Shown here: positions 1-7,372 of the stretch, piece after piece
Layout of the letters: each line of letters starts with the position of its first letter
Position numbering within the stretch: position 1 is the first letter of the stretch
Assembly: GCF_030269685.1 (NCBI RefSeq)
Contig: NZ_BSTT01000006.1
Location: forward strand, 62,001 to 126,000
Origin: Actinomycetospora sp. NBRC 106378
Lineage (GTDB): Bacteria > Actinomycetota > Actinomycetes > Mycobacteriales > Pseudonocardiaceae
DNA: 64,000 bases
Direction: 5' to 3'
Position numbers and translations under genes: made by a program
The notes under the pieces: generated by a model
Told to the model about the DNA's origin: nothing
The model's input: only the letters and a program-made list of their open reading frames with translations
Database searches by the model: none

Positions 1-216
1 GGGCCGCAGCACCACGCGGCGATGATCGAGGACGTGCGGGCGCTCACCGGGGTCCTCGCCGCCGAGTTCGCCCTCGCCGCCCACGACGTGGCCGTCCTGC
101 GCGATGCCGCGTACTGGGCGTCGGCCGCGCACCGGGCCACCATGCGCTCAGACACCTTCGCCCTCTCCACGGCCCTCGCCATGCGCGGCTACGACGAGGG
201 CACCGGGAGCCGGTGA
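1..216 (+). CDS. C-terminal part of an unrecognised protein (cut by window start)
   Basis: The reading frame is open from the first base and ends at a TGA at 214-216, so the true start probably lies outside the window; an internal ATG at 22 is the first visible one. The visible part is rich in Ala, Leu and Val and looks helical, with no membrane segment and no motif I recognise. GC usage fits a normal actinobacterial gene. I cannot assign a function. Confidence 0.45.
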   Translation, partial: GPQHHAAMIEDVRALTGVLAAEFALAAHDVAVLRDAAYWASAAHRATMRSDTFALSTALAMRGYDEGTGSR

Positions 217-299
217 GGCGTAGCCTCGCCCGCCTGACGACCACCTGACGATCGCGGCTGGTCCGATTCCAGGCCGGAGACCTGCGGTACCGGTACCGG

Positions 300-771
300 G
301 TGACCCCACGGCACCCGGGCCCTGCCGTGCTCGCCGTGACCGTCGCCCTCGCCGTCGTCGCCGGGTGCAGCTACGGCGTCGAGGCCGCTCCCCCGCAGAG
401 TCGGCCGATGGCGCCCGAGAACACCGTCGCGCCCCCGATCCCCCAGACCTGGCTCGGCCAAGTCTGCTCCGCTCTGGTGCCCGCCGTCCGTTTCACGGAG
501 CCGGTCCCGGCGCCCGTCGACAACGGCCAGTCCACCACCGCGGCCGTCGTCGACCTGCTGCAGGAGCAGGCAGCCTCGCTCCGGGAGCAGCGCGCAGCGC
601 TGGCGGCGATCCCCGCGAACTCCGACGCCACCCTCGTCGGCAGGCCTCGAACGGGCACGGTCGGCCCTCCCGTTGCCCGGCCCGACCGTCCTGCGGGACC
701 TCGCTCTGCCCGTGAACCTCACCGACGAGGCGGCGTCGGTCCCGGCCTGCCGCACGCTGAGCGCTTCGTGA
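300..771 (+). pseudogene. Frameshifted small secreted lipoprotein
   Basis: A GTG start at 300 opens a signal peptide with a lipobox-like VVAGC ending at residue 23, so the product would be lipid-anchored outside the membrane. The frame reads sensibly for about 110 residues, with a helical part ending near LREQRAALAAIPANSDATLVG. It then turns into Arg/Pro-rich out-of-frame sequence at about position 640. In the +1 frame the protein-like reading resumes (LERARSALPLPGPTVL, then LALPVNLTDEAASVPAC) and stops at 769-771. One indel near 640 therefore splits the gene. The family is not recognised. It could also be a sequencing error. Confidence 0.5.
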
Positions 772-978
772 GGGTCCGGCAGCGACGTCCCCGGACCTCG
801 ATCGCCCGCTGCTCGCGGGGCGGCGGTGGAGCGTCGTCGGGGAGGTCCCCGATGAGATCACGAAGGTTGCCCAGCAGGCTCATCGATCGGTCTCCGCTCA
901 CGGGCGGTCGGCGTCCAGCACACCACGGCCGACGTCATCGTTGGGTCGGGACGACGTTGCAGCGTCCTGACGAAGACC

Positions 979-1218
979 GTGATGCGCGGTGTGACGCCCG
1001 ATGCGCTGCGCACCTTCCTGCCCACCCTCGCCGTCGTCGATGACCTGCTGGCGATCACGACCATCTACACCGACGACCTGTCGGTCGTTCCGCTGTCGCT
1101 CGCGCTCGTGCCGCCGGCGTTGTTCGCTTCGCTGGTCCAACGCAAGGTCCGTCGGCGGTGGACTGCTGCCGCTGGCCCTACTCGAGGAACGACTCGACGC
1201 ACACACCGGTGCGCGTAG
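979..1218 (+). pseudogene. nhaA: Remnant of NhaA-type Na+/H+ antiporter
   Basis: The segment reads [17 protein letters not shown], then [16 protein letters not shown] and VQRKVRRRW. This matches the conserved core of NhaA antiporters, where the paired aspartates of the VVDDLxAI motif bind the transported ion. Residues are missing between AIT and YTDD, where intact proteins carry a short hydrophobic stretch. The frame is lost after about 1150, and the next helix (LLPLALL) is visible one frame over. Both ends of the usual protein of about 400 residues are absent. It is a non-functional fragment beside another broken gene. Confidence 0.7.
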
Positions 1219-1242
1219 GCGATGGCAGCCGTCAGCACCTGA

Positions 1243-1716
1243 TCATCTGACCGGTCGGCCTTCGTCGACGACCGCGGACAGCGCTGCGCCCAGGTCTCCG
1301 GAGAGGCCAGCGGCAGCGAGCCGGTCCGACCACGTCCGTTCGATGTCCTCGATCTCCGCCAACGCGATGCGGACGAGTTCCCGACCCCTGTCGGTCAGCA
1401 CGATCAGGCGCGCCCGCCGATCCAGCGGGTCCGGCACGCGGGCCAGGAGATCCCGCCGCTCGAGGTCGGCGACCACCTCACCCACCGACTGATGAGTGAC
1501 CGCGAGGCCGGCCGCGAGCGTGGTCAGCCGTGCCCCGCCGGGCGGGAGTGACTCGAAGACCTGGTGCGCGGAGAAGGAGATGTTCTCGTAGCCCGCCGCG
1601 CGTAACCGCTCGAGCAGGTCCTCCACCATCAGCCGGCTCACTCGCACGAACAGCGAGATCACCGTCGGAACGGGCTCGCCTGCAGACCCCGCCGCATGCC
1701 GGAACGGCTCTTGCAT
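1243..1716 (-). CDS. MarR family transcriptional regulator
   Basis: The 157-residue protein has the usual MarR length and a winged helix at about residues 60-115 (SVGEVVADLERRDLLAR, then a wing with DPLDRRARLIVLTDRGREL). Helices at both ends would make the dimer interface. It is divergent from the F420-type oxidoreductase gene starting at 1780. The 63-bp gap carries two perfect GCAGG-N3-CCTGC palindromes, the expected form of MarR operators, so autoregulation and control of the neighbour are likely. The ligand is unknown. Confidence 0.88.
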   Translation of the reverse strand: MQEPFRHAAGSAGEPVPTVISLFVRVSRLMVEDLLERLRAAGYENISFSAHQVFESLPPGGARLTTLAAGLAVTHQSVGEVVADLERRDLLARVPDPLDRRARLIVLTDRGRELVRIALAEIEDIERTWSDRLAAAGLSGDLGAALSAVVDEGRPVR

Positions 1717-1720
1717 TCCA

Positions 1721-1760
1721 GCAGGCTACCTGCATACTCGCGATAGGGCAGGTTGCCTGC
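1721..1760. promoter_or_regulatory. Twin MarR-type operators
   Basis: Two 13-bp perfect palindromes lie between the divergent genes: GCAGGctaCCTGC at 1721-1733 and GCAGGttgCCTGC at 1748-1760. They are 27 bp apart centre to centre, and both are followed by A on the right. They probably bind two MarR dimers over the promoters of both genes. This is inferred from symmetry and position. Confidence 0.6.
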
Positions 1761-1779
1761 ACAATGAACTGGGAGCTCC

Positions 1780-2268
1780 ATGCCGAGCGAGTCGTTCCGG
1801 ACGTCCGTCGGAGCCGGTGTGACGACGCTGCTGCGCCGCCGCGTGCTCGTGCGCCTCCCAATTCAGGCGTACCGCGTCGGGGCCGGGTGGATGTTCGGCT
1901 CCCGCCTGCTGCTGCTCCACCACACCGGCCGCCGTTCGGGGCGTACGAGACACGTGGTGCTCGAAGTGATCGGGGGGACGCCGCCGGACACGGCCGTCGT
2001 GATGTCCGGCTTCGGAGAACGGGCTCAGTGGTACCGCAACGTCAAGGTCGATCCGCGGGTCCTGGTGTCCATCGGGCGACTCCGCGACCGACCCGCGCTC
2101 GTACGCGTCCTGTCCGCCGACGAGGCGCGATCCGTCCTCGTCGAGTACCGCCGACACCACCCGCACACCTGGTCGTGGATCCGCGTGGTCCTGGAACGGA
2201 GTCTCGGGCAAACCGTCACCGTCGACGACGCCCCACCCGTGGTCGAGTTCCGCCTCGACGGGAGCTGA
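1780..2268 (+). CDS. Nitroreductase-family deazaflavin (F420)-dependent oxidoreductase
   Basis: The 162-residue protein resembles the Ddn-like split-barrel family that uses coenzyme F420 (some members use other flavins) to reduce quinones, nitro compounds or enones. Recognisable parts are the N-terminal hydrophobic segment, the LLLLHHTGRRSGRTRHVVLEVI strand region (LLHHTGRRSG is the family signature), GFGERAQWYRNVKVDP, and the ADEARSVLVEYRRHHP helix. The ATG is chosen because it gives the usual length. It is divergent from the MarR gene and probably under its control, perhaps as a detoxification pair. The substrate cannot be read from sequence. Confidence 0.85.
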   Translation: MPSESFRTSVGAGVTTLLRRRVLVRLPIQAYRVGAGWMFGSRLLLLHHTGRRSGRTRHVVLEVIGGTPPDTAVVMSGFGERAQWYRNVKVDPRVLVSIGRLRDRPALVRVLSADEARSVLVEYRRHHPHTWSWIRVVLERSLGQTVTVDDAPPVVEFRLDGS

Positions 2269-2386
2269 GGGACGATCCCCGACGATTCCAGGCGGCCGTC
2301 ACGCCAGAACGGGTGCGCCGCGGGGTGAACGTGGACGGGTCGGGCCGCGAACGCATGCGGTCATCCACGTGAGGAGAACGACCTCG

Positions 2387-2971
2387 ATGAGATCCGTACG
2401 CGCCCGTCGTCGGCTCGCCGTCGGGCTGCTCGCCCCGGCCCTGGCGGCGCTCGCCGCCTGCGGCGCATCAGGTGCACCGTCCGGTACCGGTACGAGGGCG
2501 ACGACGGCGCCCCCAGCGGCCGCGACTCCCGTCGACTCCGCGTTCGTGCTGCACATGCTCCCGCATCACGAACGGGCGCTGCAGGTCGGCGCGCTGATGG
2601 CGGCGCAGGGGTCGGACCCGCGGGTCCGGGAGTTCGGGCAGCGGATCGTCACCGAGCAGACCCCCGAACGAGACCGGCTCCAGAGCTGGGTGACAACGCT
2701 GCACCTGACGACGTCACCCAGCGACGCGACCATGGCGTCCGGGTACATCGACGACGCGACGCTGGCCCGGCTGCGCGGGGAGGCCGGGACCGCGTTCGAC
2801 CGCGACGCGCTGCTCTCCTCGGCGAACTCCGAGACCGGGGCTGCCCAGATGAGCGCTGTCGAGCTGCGGGGCGGCGCCTACGCCCCGGCGCGAGACCTCG
2901 CGACCGCCATCTCGACCGCGCCTGCCGGGGAGATCCCACAGCTTCGGCAGCTGGCGACCCAGCTGGGGTGA
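2387..2971 (+). CDS. DUF305-type lipoprotein
   Basis: The product has a signal peptide with Arg-rich N-terminus and a lipobox (LAAC), a Thr/Ala/Pro linker, then a DUF305-like four-helix domain with the characteristic MLPHHERAL segment. The family, often linked to metal binding or copper stress, is usually MxxHHxxAxxMA. The ATG at 2387 is preferred over an in-frame GTG at 2369 because GAGGAG at 2371-2376 is well placed before it and the signal peptide then has normal length. The gene stands alone on its strand. The exact role is unknown. Confidence 0.75.
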   Translation: MRSVRARRRLAVGLLAPALAALAACGASGAPSGTGTRATTAPPAAATPVDSAFVLHMLPHHERALQVGALMAAQGSDPRVREFGQRIVTEQTPERDRLQSWVTTLHLTTSPSDATMASGYIDDATLARLRGEAGTAFDRDALLSSANSETGAAQMSAVELRGGAYAPARDLATAISTAPAGEIPQLRQLATQLG

Positions 2972-3039
2972 CCCGCCGGTCCCCCGCCGGCTGTTAGTGA
3001 TCAGCGGCGGCGTCTCAGTGGGGCTGCTGGGCCTGGCGA

Positions 3040-3141
3040 ACCTTCATCGCTGCCACCCTGCTGCTCGGCATTCTTCTGGACGCCCGACTCGGCGAGACCG
3101 GCACCGTCGACGAGATCGCAGCACTCATAAGCAACGCCTAG
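3040..3141 (+). pseudogene. C-terminal remnant of an unidentified membrane protein
   Basis: The frame ending at TAG 3139-3141 reads TFIAATLLLGILLDARLGE, then TGTVDEIAALISNA, i.e. one hydrophobic segment followed by a short helical tail, as at the end of a transporter or other membrane protein. No upstream gene body exists in this frame; the preceding sequence shows only low-quality reading. It lies just before the DUF899 cassette, so it may be a gene end left by a rearrangement. The family is not identified. Confidence 0.3.
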
Positions 3142-3200
3142 TCTTCCGATCACACCTTCCCCGGAAGCACGCCGAGTTCACTCAGTCGCATACGAGCGGC

Positions 3201-3226
3201 GCCGTGATAATCCCCGTTATCGCGGC
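3201..3226. repeat. Palindromic site, cassette copy 1
   Basis: An inverted repeat around the asymmetric spacer TCCCCG: left arm GCCGTGATAA, right arm TTATCGCGGC, one mismatch. The same site with perfect arms occurs at 16417-16440 and 51840-51865. Two inverted arms of 9-10 bp around a 6-bp directional spacer is the layout of a tyrosine-recombinase core site; it could alternatively be an operator or transcript hairpin in the leader of the DUF899 gene. Confidence 0.65.
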
Positions 3227-3354
3227 ATCGCGACGAGTCGGTCTCCGGCCGCGGCGGAGTCGTCCGGGCTGTCGAGGCGGCAGGTAGATCGACCTCTGGC
3301 AGGCTGAGCGCGGACGCCGCAACCACTTCAAGACTGCTCCGGGGAAGGATCGAC

Positions 3355-4059
3355 ATGACCGGGCTGCCGTTGCCTGATCACGCACTGCCCGCGGTCGTCT
3401 CGCCGCAGGAATGGGAGGCGGCCCACGAGGCGATGCTGCTCGAGGAGAAGGAGTTCACCCGCGCCCGAGACGCGCTGGCCGCCCGACGTCGCCGGATGCC
3501 GATGACCCGCGTCGACACCAGCTACCGGTTCGTGACATCGCAGGGTGAGGTCGGGCTGCTCGAGCTGTTCCAGGGACGCCGGCAGTTGCTGGTCTACCGC
3601 TTCTTCTTCCAACCCGACGTCGACGGGTGGCCCGAGAAGGGCTGCGCCGGCTGCTCCTACCTCGCCGATCACGTCCCGCACCTGGCGCACCTCAACGCTT
3701 GGGACACCTCTTTCGTCGTGGTGTCCCCAGCGAGCCCAGAACAGATCACAGAACTCCAGACCCGCATGGGATGGCGACACATCCCCTGGTTCTCACTGCC
3801 CGGCGACACCTTCAGCCGCGACTTCGACGTCAACGAATACTTCGGACTCAACGTGTTCCTTCGCGACGACCACGATCAGGTCTATCGCACCTACTACGTC
3901 TCCGCCCGCGGGGTGGAGCCGCTACTGCCGACCCTGTCGATGCTCGATCTCACGCCGCTGGGACGCCAAGAAGATTGGGAAGACACTCCAACTGGCCGCC
4001 CCCAGCTCCCCGCCTACCGGGCCAGACGCCACGACGAATACCCGACAGCCCCGCACTGA
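3355..4059 (+). CDS. DUF899 family thioredoxin-like protein (copy 1)
   Basis: The 234-residue protein belongs to the DUF899 family, which has a thioredoxin-like fold and unknown activity. Visible features are the N-terminal helical EWEAAHEAMLLEEKE region, RRMPMTRVDTSYRF, and the family hallmark FFFQPDVDGWPEKGCAGCS with a CxxC pair. YFGLNVFLRDDHDQVYRTYY and a C-terminal DLTPLGRQEDWED segment follow. GGGGAAGGA sits before the ATG. A copy at 51993-52697 differs at five residues (F/L near residue 33, G/D, D/N, V/I and T/A near the C-terminus). It is the only gene in its 1-kb repeat. Redox function is inferred only from the fold. Confidence 0.85.
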   Translation: MTGLPLPDHALPAVVSPQEWEAAHEAMLLEEKEFTRARDALAARRRRMPMTRVDTSYRFVTSQGEVGLLELFQGRRQLLVYRFFFQPDVDGWPEKGCAGCSYLADHVPHLAHLNAWDTSFVVVSPASPEQITELQTRMGWRHIPWFSLPGDTFSRDFDVNEYFGLNVFLRDDHDQVYRTYYVSARGVEPLLPTLSMLDLTPLGRQEDWEDTPTGRPQLPAYRARRHDEYPTAPH

Positions 4060-4274
4060 CCCTCTGACAGCCACGGATCTGGCACGCGGTCCGAGACCAC
4101 TCCTCCGAGCCGTCCCCCGCACCACGGCCGACTTCGCTCCTCCAGCGACTTGGATACAGCGTCGATCGGCCCACCCGGGGCCAGGTACAAGCAAGACCGG
4201 TCGACCGCATCCGTGCGTTATGCCAACACGCACCAGGATCCTTAACGCCGGCCCCGTCGCCGCGAGCCTCTTTG

Positions 4275-4541
4275 TCACGCGTTTCCGAGGTAATCCGAGA
4301 AGAGAAGACGCCGTTCCGGCGCGGCTGCCGGAACTCGGCTCTGGTCTACGAAGTTGTGGGCGCCGCCTTCGGTGGAGCAGGATACATTCTTCGCGGACCA
4401 GTTGAAGTAGACCGTGCCGAAGTAGCCTCGACAGATCACGTCTCCGGCAGCGGTGTCGTAGTGGTCGAGGTCGGCGTGACATGCCTTCTCCACCAGCGCC
4501 TTCTTGCTGCACTTGAAGCCCGCCGCACTGACAGTTACCAA
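4275..4541 (-). CDS. Small Cys-containing hypothetical protein
   Basis: An 88-residue frame with TTG start and lower GC than its neighbours. The product has four cysteines (FKCSKKA, KACHADL, VICRGYF, VSCSTEG) and aromatic-rich segments such as GYFGTVYFNWSAK, so it looks like real protein rather than antisense noise. No signal peptide is evident with this start, and the N-terminus may be missing. It is just downstream of the cassette and next to the convergently placed NmrA gene end. Family not recognised; it may be a remnant of a secreted disulfide protein. Confidence 0.35.
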   Translation of the reverse strand: MVTVSAAGFKCSKKALVEKACHADLDHYDTAAGDVICRGYFGTVYFNWSAKNVSCSTEGGAHNFVDQSRVPAAAPERRLLFSDYLGNA

Positions 4542-4574
4542 GCCATGAGCTACAAATCTCGTCGGTGAGTGGGC

Positions 4575-5528
4575 CTAGCTTCCGAAGGCGACCGGTTCCC
4601 CGCGCCAGTCGGCGTTGCGGACGAATTGTTCCCAGGTCAGCGCCTCGGGATCGATGCGTCGACTCCACTGGATATCGCGGTCGTCGCGGAAGTATCCAAA
4701 CTCCACTGCGTACTCGACCATGCCGATGGTCTCGTTGGCGAAGAAGGAGTTCTCGGCAAACACAGGGAAGTAGTTGAGAAGGCCTTCGCGCGTGTAGGCG
4801 TTGCGGTACTCGGCCTTGAGTCCGGTGACACGGGAGAATGCCTCGACCATCTCGGCCGGAGAGATGAGGTCGCCGACGACCGGCAGCCAGGCGCCGAGGT
4901 AGGTGTCGGGGTTGGAGAACACCTCGAGAACGGCGGGCCCGGCCGCTGTGAGCGGGTCCACGAACGGGGCGCGGAAGTCCTCGGGGAGGTAGAAGGGCAT
5001 GATCACCGTGTCACCCTCGACGCGCGGGGCGTAGTACTCCAACATGTTGGTGTAATAGAACGAGAGCGAGACGAAGGTGTGCGCGACCGGCAGAGTCCGA
5101 ATGTACTCGGCGACGAGCGCCTTGTCGGTGAAGTGCGGCGCCCATTTGCGGCCCGACGTCCTCTCCTCGACGTTCTCCAAGGTACTGAAGACGACGTGAC
5201 CCACTCCGGCTTCGACTGCGGCGTCAGCGAGCTCGCGCCCGAGGGGGTACTCCTCGGAGTCGGGGGGCAGGAGGGGCGGCGTCATCAGGAAAGCCCCGTC
5301 GGCCGATGCGAACGCGTTCACGAATTCGCGCTGGTGACCGAGCGCGAGGGGAACCTCAGTGATTTCGGCCCCCATCCCCGCCAGGCCTCGGGCTTGAGCA
5401 GAATCAGGGTTCCGAGTGAGGGCTCGCACGCGATACCTGCCGCTCTCGAGCAGAGAGGTGACGACGCTCCTACCCTGCTTGCTGGTGGCCCCCGCGACGG
5501 CGATCAACGGCTTACTGGTCTCGGGCAT
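4575..5528 (-). CDS. NmrA-like NAD(P)-binding protein
   Basis: The 317-residue product is an atypical short-chain dehydrogenase of the NmrA/HSCARG type. It begins with a Rossmann motif (LIAVAGATSKQGRSVV, GxxxxxG) and continues with RALTRNP, the usual NADP-discriminating region. HVVFSTLENVEERTSG lies where other SDRs keep catalytic residues. Such proteins act as redox sensors or NADPH-dependent isomerases/reductases. The ATG at 5528 is favoured by AGAGGAG upstream; an earlier in-frame start adds an unlikely tail. It is divergent from an ArsR-type regulator. Confidence 0.85.
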   Translation of the reverse strand: MPETSKPLIAVAGATSKQGRSVVTSLLESGRYRVRALTRNPDSAQARGLAGMGAEITEVPLALGHQREFVNAFASADGAFLMTPPLLPPDSEEYPLGRELADAAVEAGVGHVVFSTLENVEERTSGRKWAPHFTDKALVAEYIRTLPVAHTFVSLSFYYTNMLEYYAPRVEGDTVIMPFYLPEDFRAPFVDPLTAAGPAVLEVFSNPDTYLGAWLPVVGDLISPAEMVEAFSRVTGLKAEYRNAYTREGLLNYFPVFAENSFFANETIGMVEYAVEFGYFRDDRDIQWSRRIDPEALTWEQFVRNADWRGEPVAFGS

Positions 5529-5610
5529 GGTGCACTCCTCTTTTGCATGCCCGGTGTCGCTGCGACCCGCAGCCGGGTCGCGCAACACCGACGAAAGCGG
5601 ATGTCTCCAT

Positions 5611-5632
5611 CATATCGTCATACCGCGATGTG
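5611..5632. promoter_or_regulatory. Candidate operator between NmrA and ArsR genes
   Basis: CATATCG at 5611-5617 faces CGATGTG at 5626-5632, an inverted repeat with one mismatch, in an AT-richer part of the divergent intergenic region. It lies about 85 bp upstream of the NmrA start and about 75 bp upstream of the ArsR start, so it could serve both promoters. ArsR-family proteins bind such imperfect palindromes. Confidence 0.4.
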
Positions 5633-5707
5633 TCAATGTGTAGGAACTGAGCTCGAGCCCAGTCCGTCAGATCGAGATACGATGGCGCCTAGGAGAAGGG
5701 AGAGACC

Positions 5708-6064
5708 GTGGCGGCGGCACAGGCGAGGAGCCCAGAGGGCGAGACTGGGGACGATGTGCCGCTGGACGCGGTCAAAGCCTTGAAGGCTTTGGCCAACCCT
5801 GCCCGGCTGCAGATCATGGACTGGCTGCGAGACCCCCATGGCGAGTTCGCGCAGTGGGAACCAATCGCCGACCGGGACGACGTGGGGGTTTGTGTCAGCC
5901 ATCTGCAAGCCAAGTCAGGGCTGGCGCAGTCGACGATCTCTTCGTACATGGCGACCCTCGAACGGGCGGACCTTGTGCGGTCAACGCGCATTGGCAAGTG
6001 GATCCACTACAAGCGCAACGAGGAAACGCTGTCGCGACTAGCGGAGATGCTCCGCCGGGCATAG
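5708..6064 (+). CDS. ArsR family helix-turn-helix regulator
   Basis: The 118-residue protein has the ArsR winged-helix layout: KALKALANPARLQIMDWL, a recognition helix in LAQSTISSYMATLERADLV, and a wing with RIGKWIHYKRNEETLSRL. No CxC metal motif is present at the recognition helix; there is one Cys (VCVSHL), so the signal is more likely organic or redox than arsenic. GTG at 5708 follows GGAGAAGGGAGAG. It is divergent from the NmrA gene, its probable target. Confidence 0.85.
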   Translation: MAAAQARSPEGETGDDVPLDAVKALKALANPARLQIMDWLRDPHGEFAQWEPIADRDDVGVCVSHLQAKSGLAQSTISSYMATLERADLVRSTRIGKWIHYKRNEETLSRLAEMLRRA

Positions 6065-6070
6065 CGGCCA

Positions 6071-6493
6071 TCAGGAAGGCCACGGGGGCCAGCAGCGGCT
6101 TGCACTCGACGACGTGCCTGCCCTCGATGCCGCACGAGTCGGACACGATCGCCGCTGGACGGGCGTTGTCATGGCGGACGGCGAGCTCCCACGTGGCGAA
6201 CCCGCCGAACACCACACTGTGCACCGCGCCGAGGCGGGCGCAAGCGAGCGTGGGCGATCGCGGCCTCGGGACCATCGGCATGTAGATGATCCCCGGTCGC
6301 CCTTGCCGACCCCCTGCGAGCGCAGCACCCCGGCGAACCAGCGCGAGGACTGCGGCGCCGAGGACCGCATGATCGTCTCGGGCTCGGTGCACCAGTCAGT
6401 CAGGCCGGCGGCGTCGCGCCAGAAGCCCTCGGGGTCGGTCATGCTCTGCAGATAGGCCGCCTCAGACAGCTCGGCCTGGGTGTCGCCGCTCAT
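6071..6493 (-). pseudogene. Broken acyl-CoA synthetase (PrpE/acetyl-CoA synthetase type)
   Basis: The start at 6493 reads MSGDTQAELSEAAYLQ, then MTDPEGFWRDAAGLTDWCTEPE, the typical N-terminus of propionyl/acetyl-CoA synthetases. About 50 residues are then missing and the frame shifts. In another frame IIYMPMVPRPRSPTLACARL and GAVHSVVFGGFATWELAVR appear, which match the conserved IYMPMVPEAxxAMLACARLGA region. The gene ends after about 140 codons, where over 600 are expected, close to the ArsR gene. Its ATG overlaps the stop of the FAH gene (ATGA), so it was once the last gene of that operon. Confidence 0.8.
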
Positions 6494-7368
6494 GAGGTCG
6501 CCGATCTTGGTGGCGCCGCCTCTGATGCTTCGATGACCTGTCGTTGGCTCCCGAGCCGCTCGATGTGTGTCTCGATGACGTCGCCGGGCTGCAGATAGGG
6601 GAAGCGTCCGGACAACGCGACCCCTTGCGGGGTGCCGGTCAGGATGAGGTCGCCGGCCTCGAGCGCGACGTACTGGGAGAGATCGACGATCAGGTCTGCG
6701 ACGTCGAAGATCATGTCGCCGGTCGTCGAGTCTTGCCGTGGTTCGCCGTTGACCCAGGAGGCGATACGCAGGTTGCTGGGGTCGATCTCGTCGGCCGGCA
6801 CCAGGGCGGGGCCCAGGGGGCAGAATCCGGGGGCGATCTTGCCTTTGGACCATTGGCCTCCGGAGGTGTCCATCTGCCGGTGCCGGTCGGTGAGGTCGTT
6901 GGCGATCGTGTAGCCCGCGATCGCGTCGGCGGCCTCGCTGCGGTGGGTGAGTCGGTGGGTTCGTCGGGCGATGACGACGGCCAGCTCGACTTCCCAGTCG
7001 AGGGTGTCGCAGCCCGCGGGTCGCGCGACGGTGTCGTGGGGTCCGATGACGGTGTTCGGGTGTTTGAGGAAGACGATCGGGTTCGTCGGAGGGGCGGAGC
7101 CGGTCTCGGCCGCGTGGGCTGTGTAGTTCTGGCCGATGCATAGCACCGCGGTGGGGCGGGCGACCGGCGGCCCGACACGGAGGTGCTCGGCGTCGTCGAT
7201 GAGCGGCAGTGCCCCGCGTTGCAGGGCGTCCCGGGCGGCCGCGAGACCTCCGGCGGCCAGCCAGTGGCCGTCGACGTCCTGGGTCAGGGGCGTGAGATCG
7301 AACAGGTCGTCGCCTACACGCGCGACGGGACGTTCCCGGCCCTGCTGGCCGAGTCGCAGGATGTCCAA
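6490..7368 (-). CDS. Fumarylacetoacetate hydrolase (FAH) family protein
   Basis: The 292-residue protein shows the FAH fold in the usual order: CIGQNYTAHAAETG, PIVFLKHPNTVIGPHD, the metal-binding DWEVELAVVIARR (Glu residues) and GYTIANDLTDRHRQ. QWSKGKIAPGFCPLGPALV and the LTGTPQGVALSG segment follow. Such enzymes hydrate, decarboxylate or hydrolyse C-C bonds in ring-cleavage products. It follows the GntR gene by four bases and overlaps the broken acyl-CoA synthetase, so it belongs to an operon with the flavin oxidase upstream. The substrate is unknown. Confidence 0.88.
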   Translation of the reverse strand: MDILRLGQQGRERPVARVGDDLFDLTPLTQDVDGHWLAAGGLAAARDALQRGALPLIDDAEHLRVGPPVARPTAVLCIGQNYTAHAAETGSAPPTNPIVFLKHPNTVIGPHDTVARPAGCDTLDWEVELAVVIARRTHRLTHRSEAADAIAGYTIANDLTDRHRQMDTSGGQWSKGKIAPGFCPLGPALVPADEIDPSNLRIASWVNGEPRQDSTTGDMIFDVADLIVDLSQYVALEAGDLILTGTPQGVALSGRFPYLQPGDVIETHIERLGSQRQVIEASEAAPPRSATS

Positions 7369-7372
7369 CCGG

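Larger units (their letters stand above)
3199..4222 (+). repeat. DUF899 cassette, copy 1 of a 1-kb direct repeat
   Basis: This stretch is repeated in the same orientation at 51838-52864. Similarity begins at a palindrome (3201-3226), runs through about 130 bp of leader, the whole DUF899 gene, and about 160 bp of more diverged 3' flank, and ends with a shared GGTCGACCGCATCCG...CGTTATG block. Sequence outside these limits is unrelated in the two places. The coding part and leader are almost identical, while the 3' flank has many changes and indels. No transposase lies inside. I read it as a non-autonomous mobile or duplicated cassette. Confidence 0.8.

Noticed and set aside
719..883. Minus-strand small frame starting [17 protein letters not shown]
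   Set aside because: The first 20 residues look plausible, but the rest is Arg/Pro-rich and antisense to the lipoprotein end; no family match or ribosome site was convincing.
4569..5783. 404-residue plus-strand frame opposite the NmrA gene
   Set aside because: Val/Gly/Glu-rich antisense reading of a well-supported NmrA gene.
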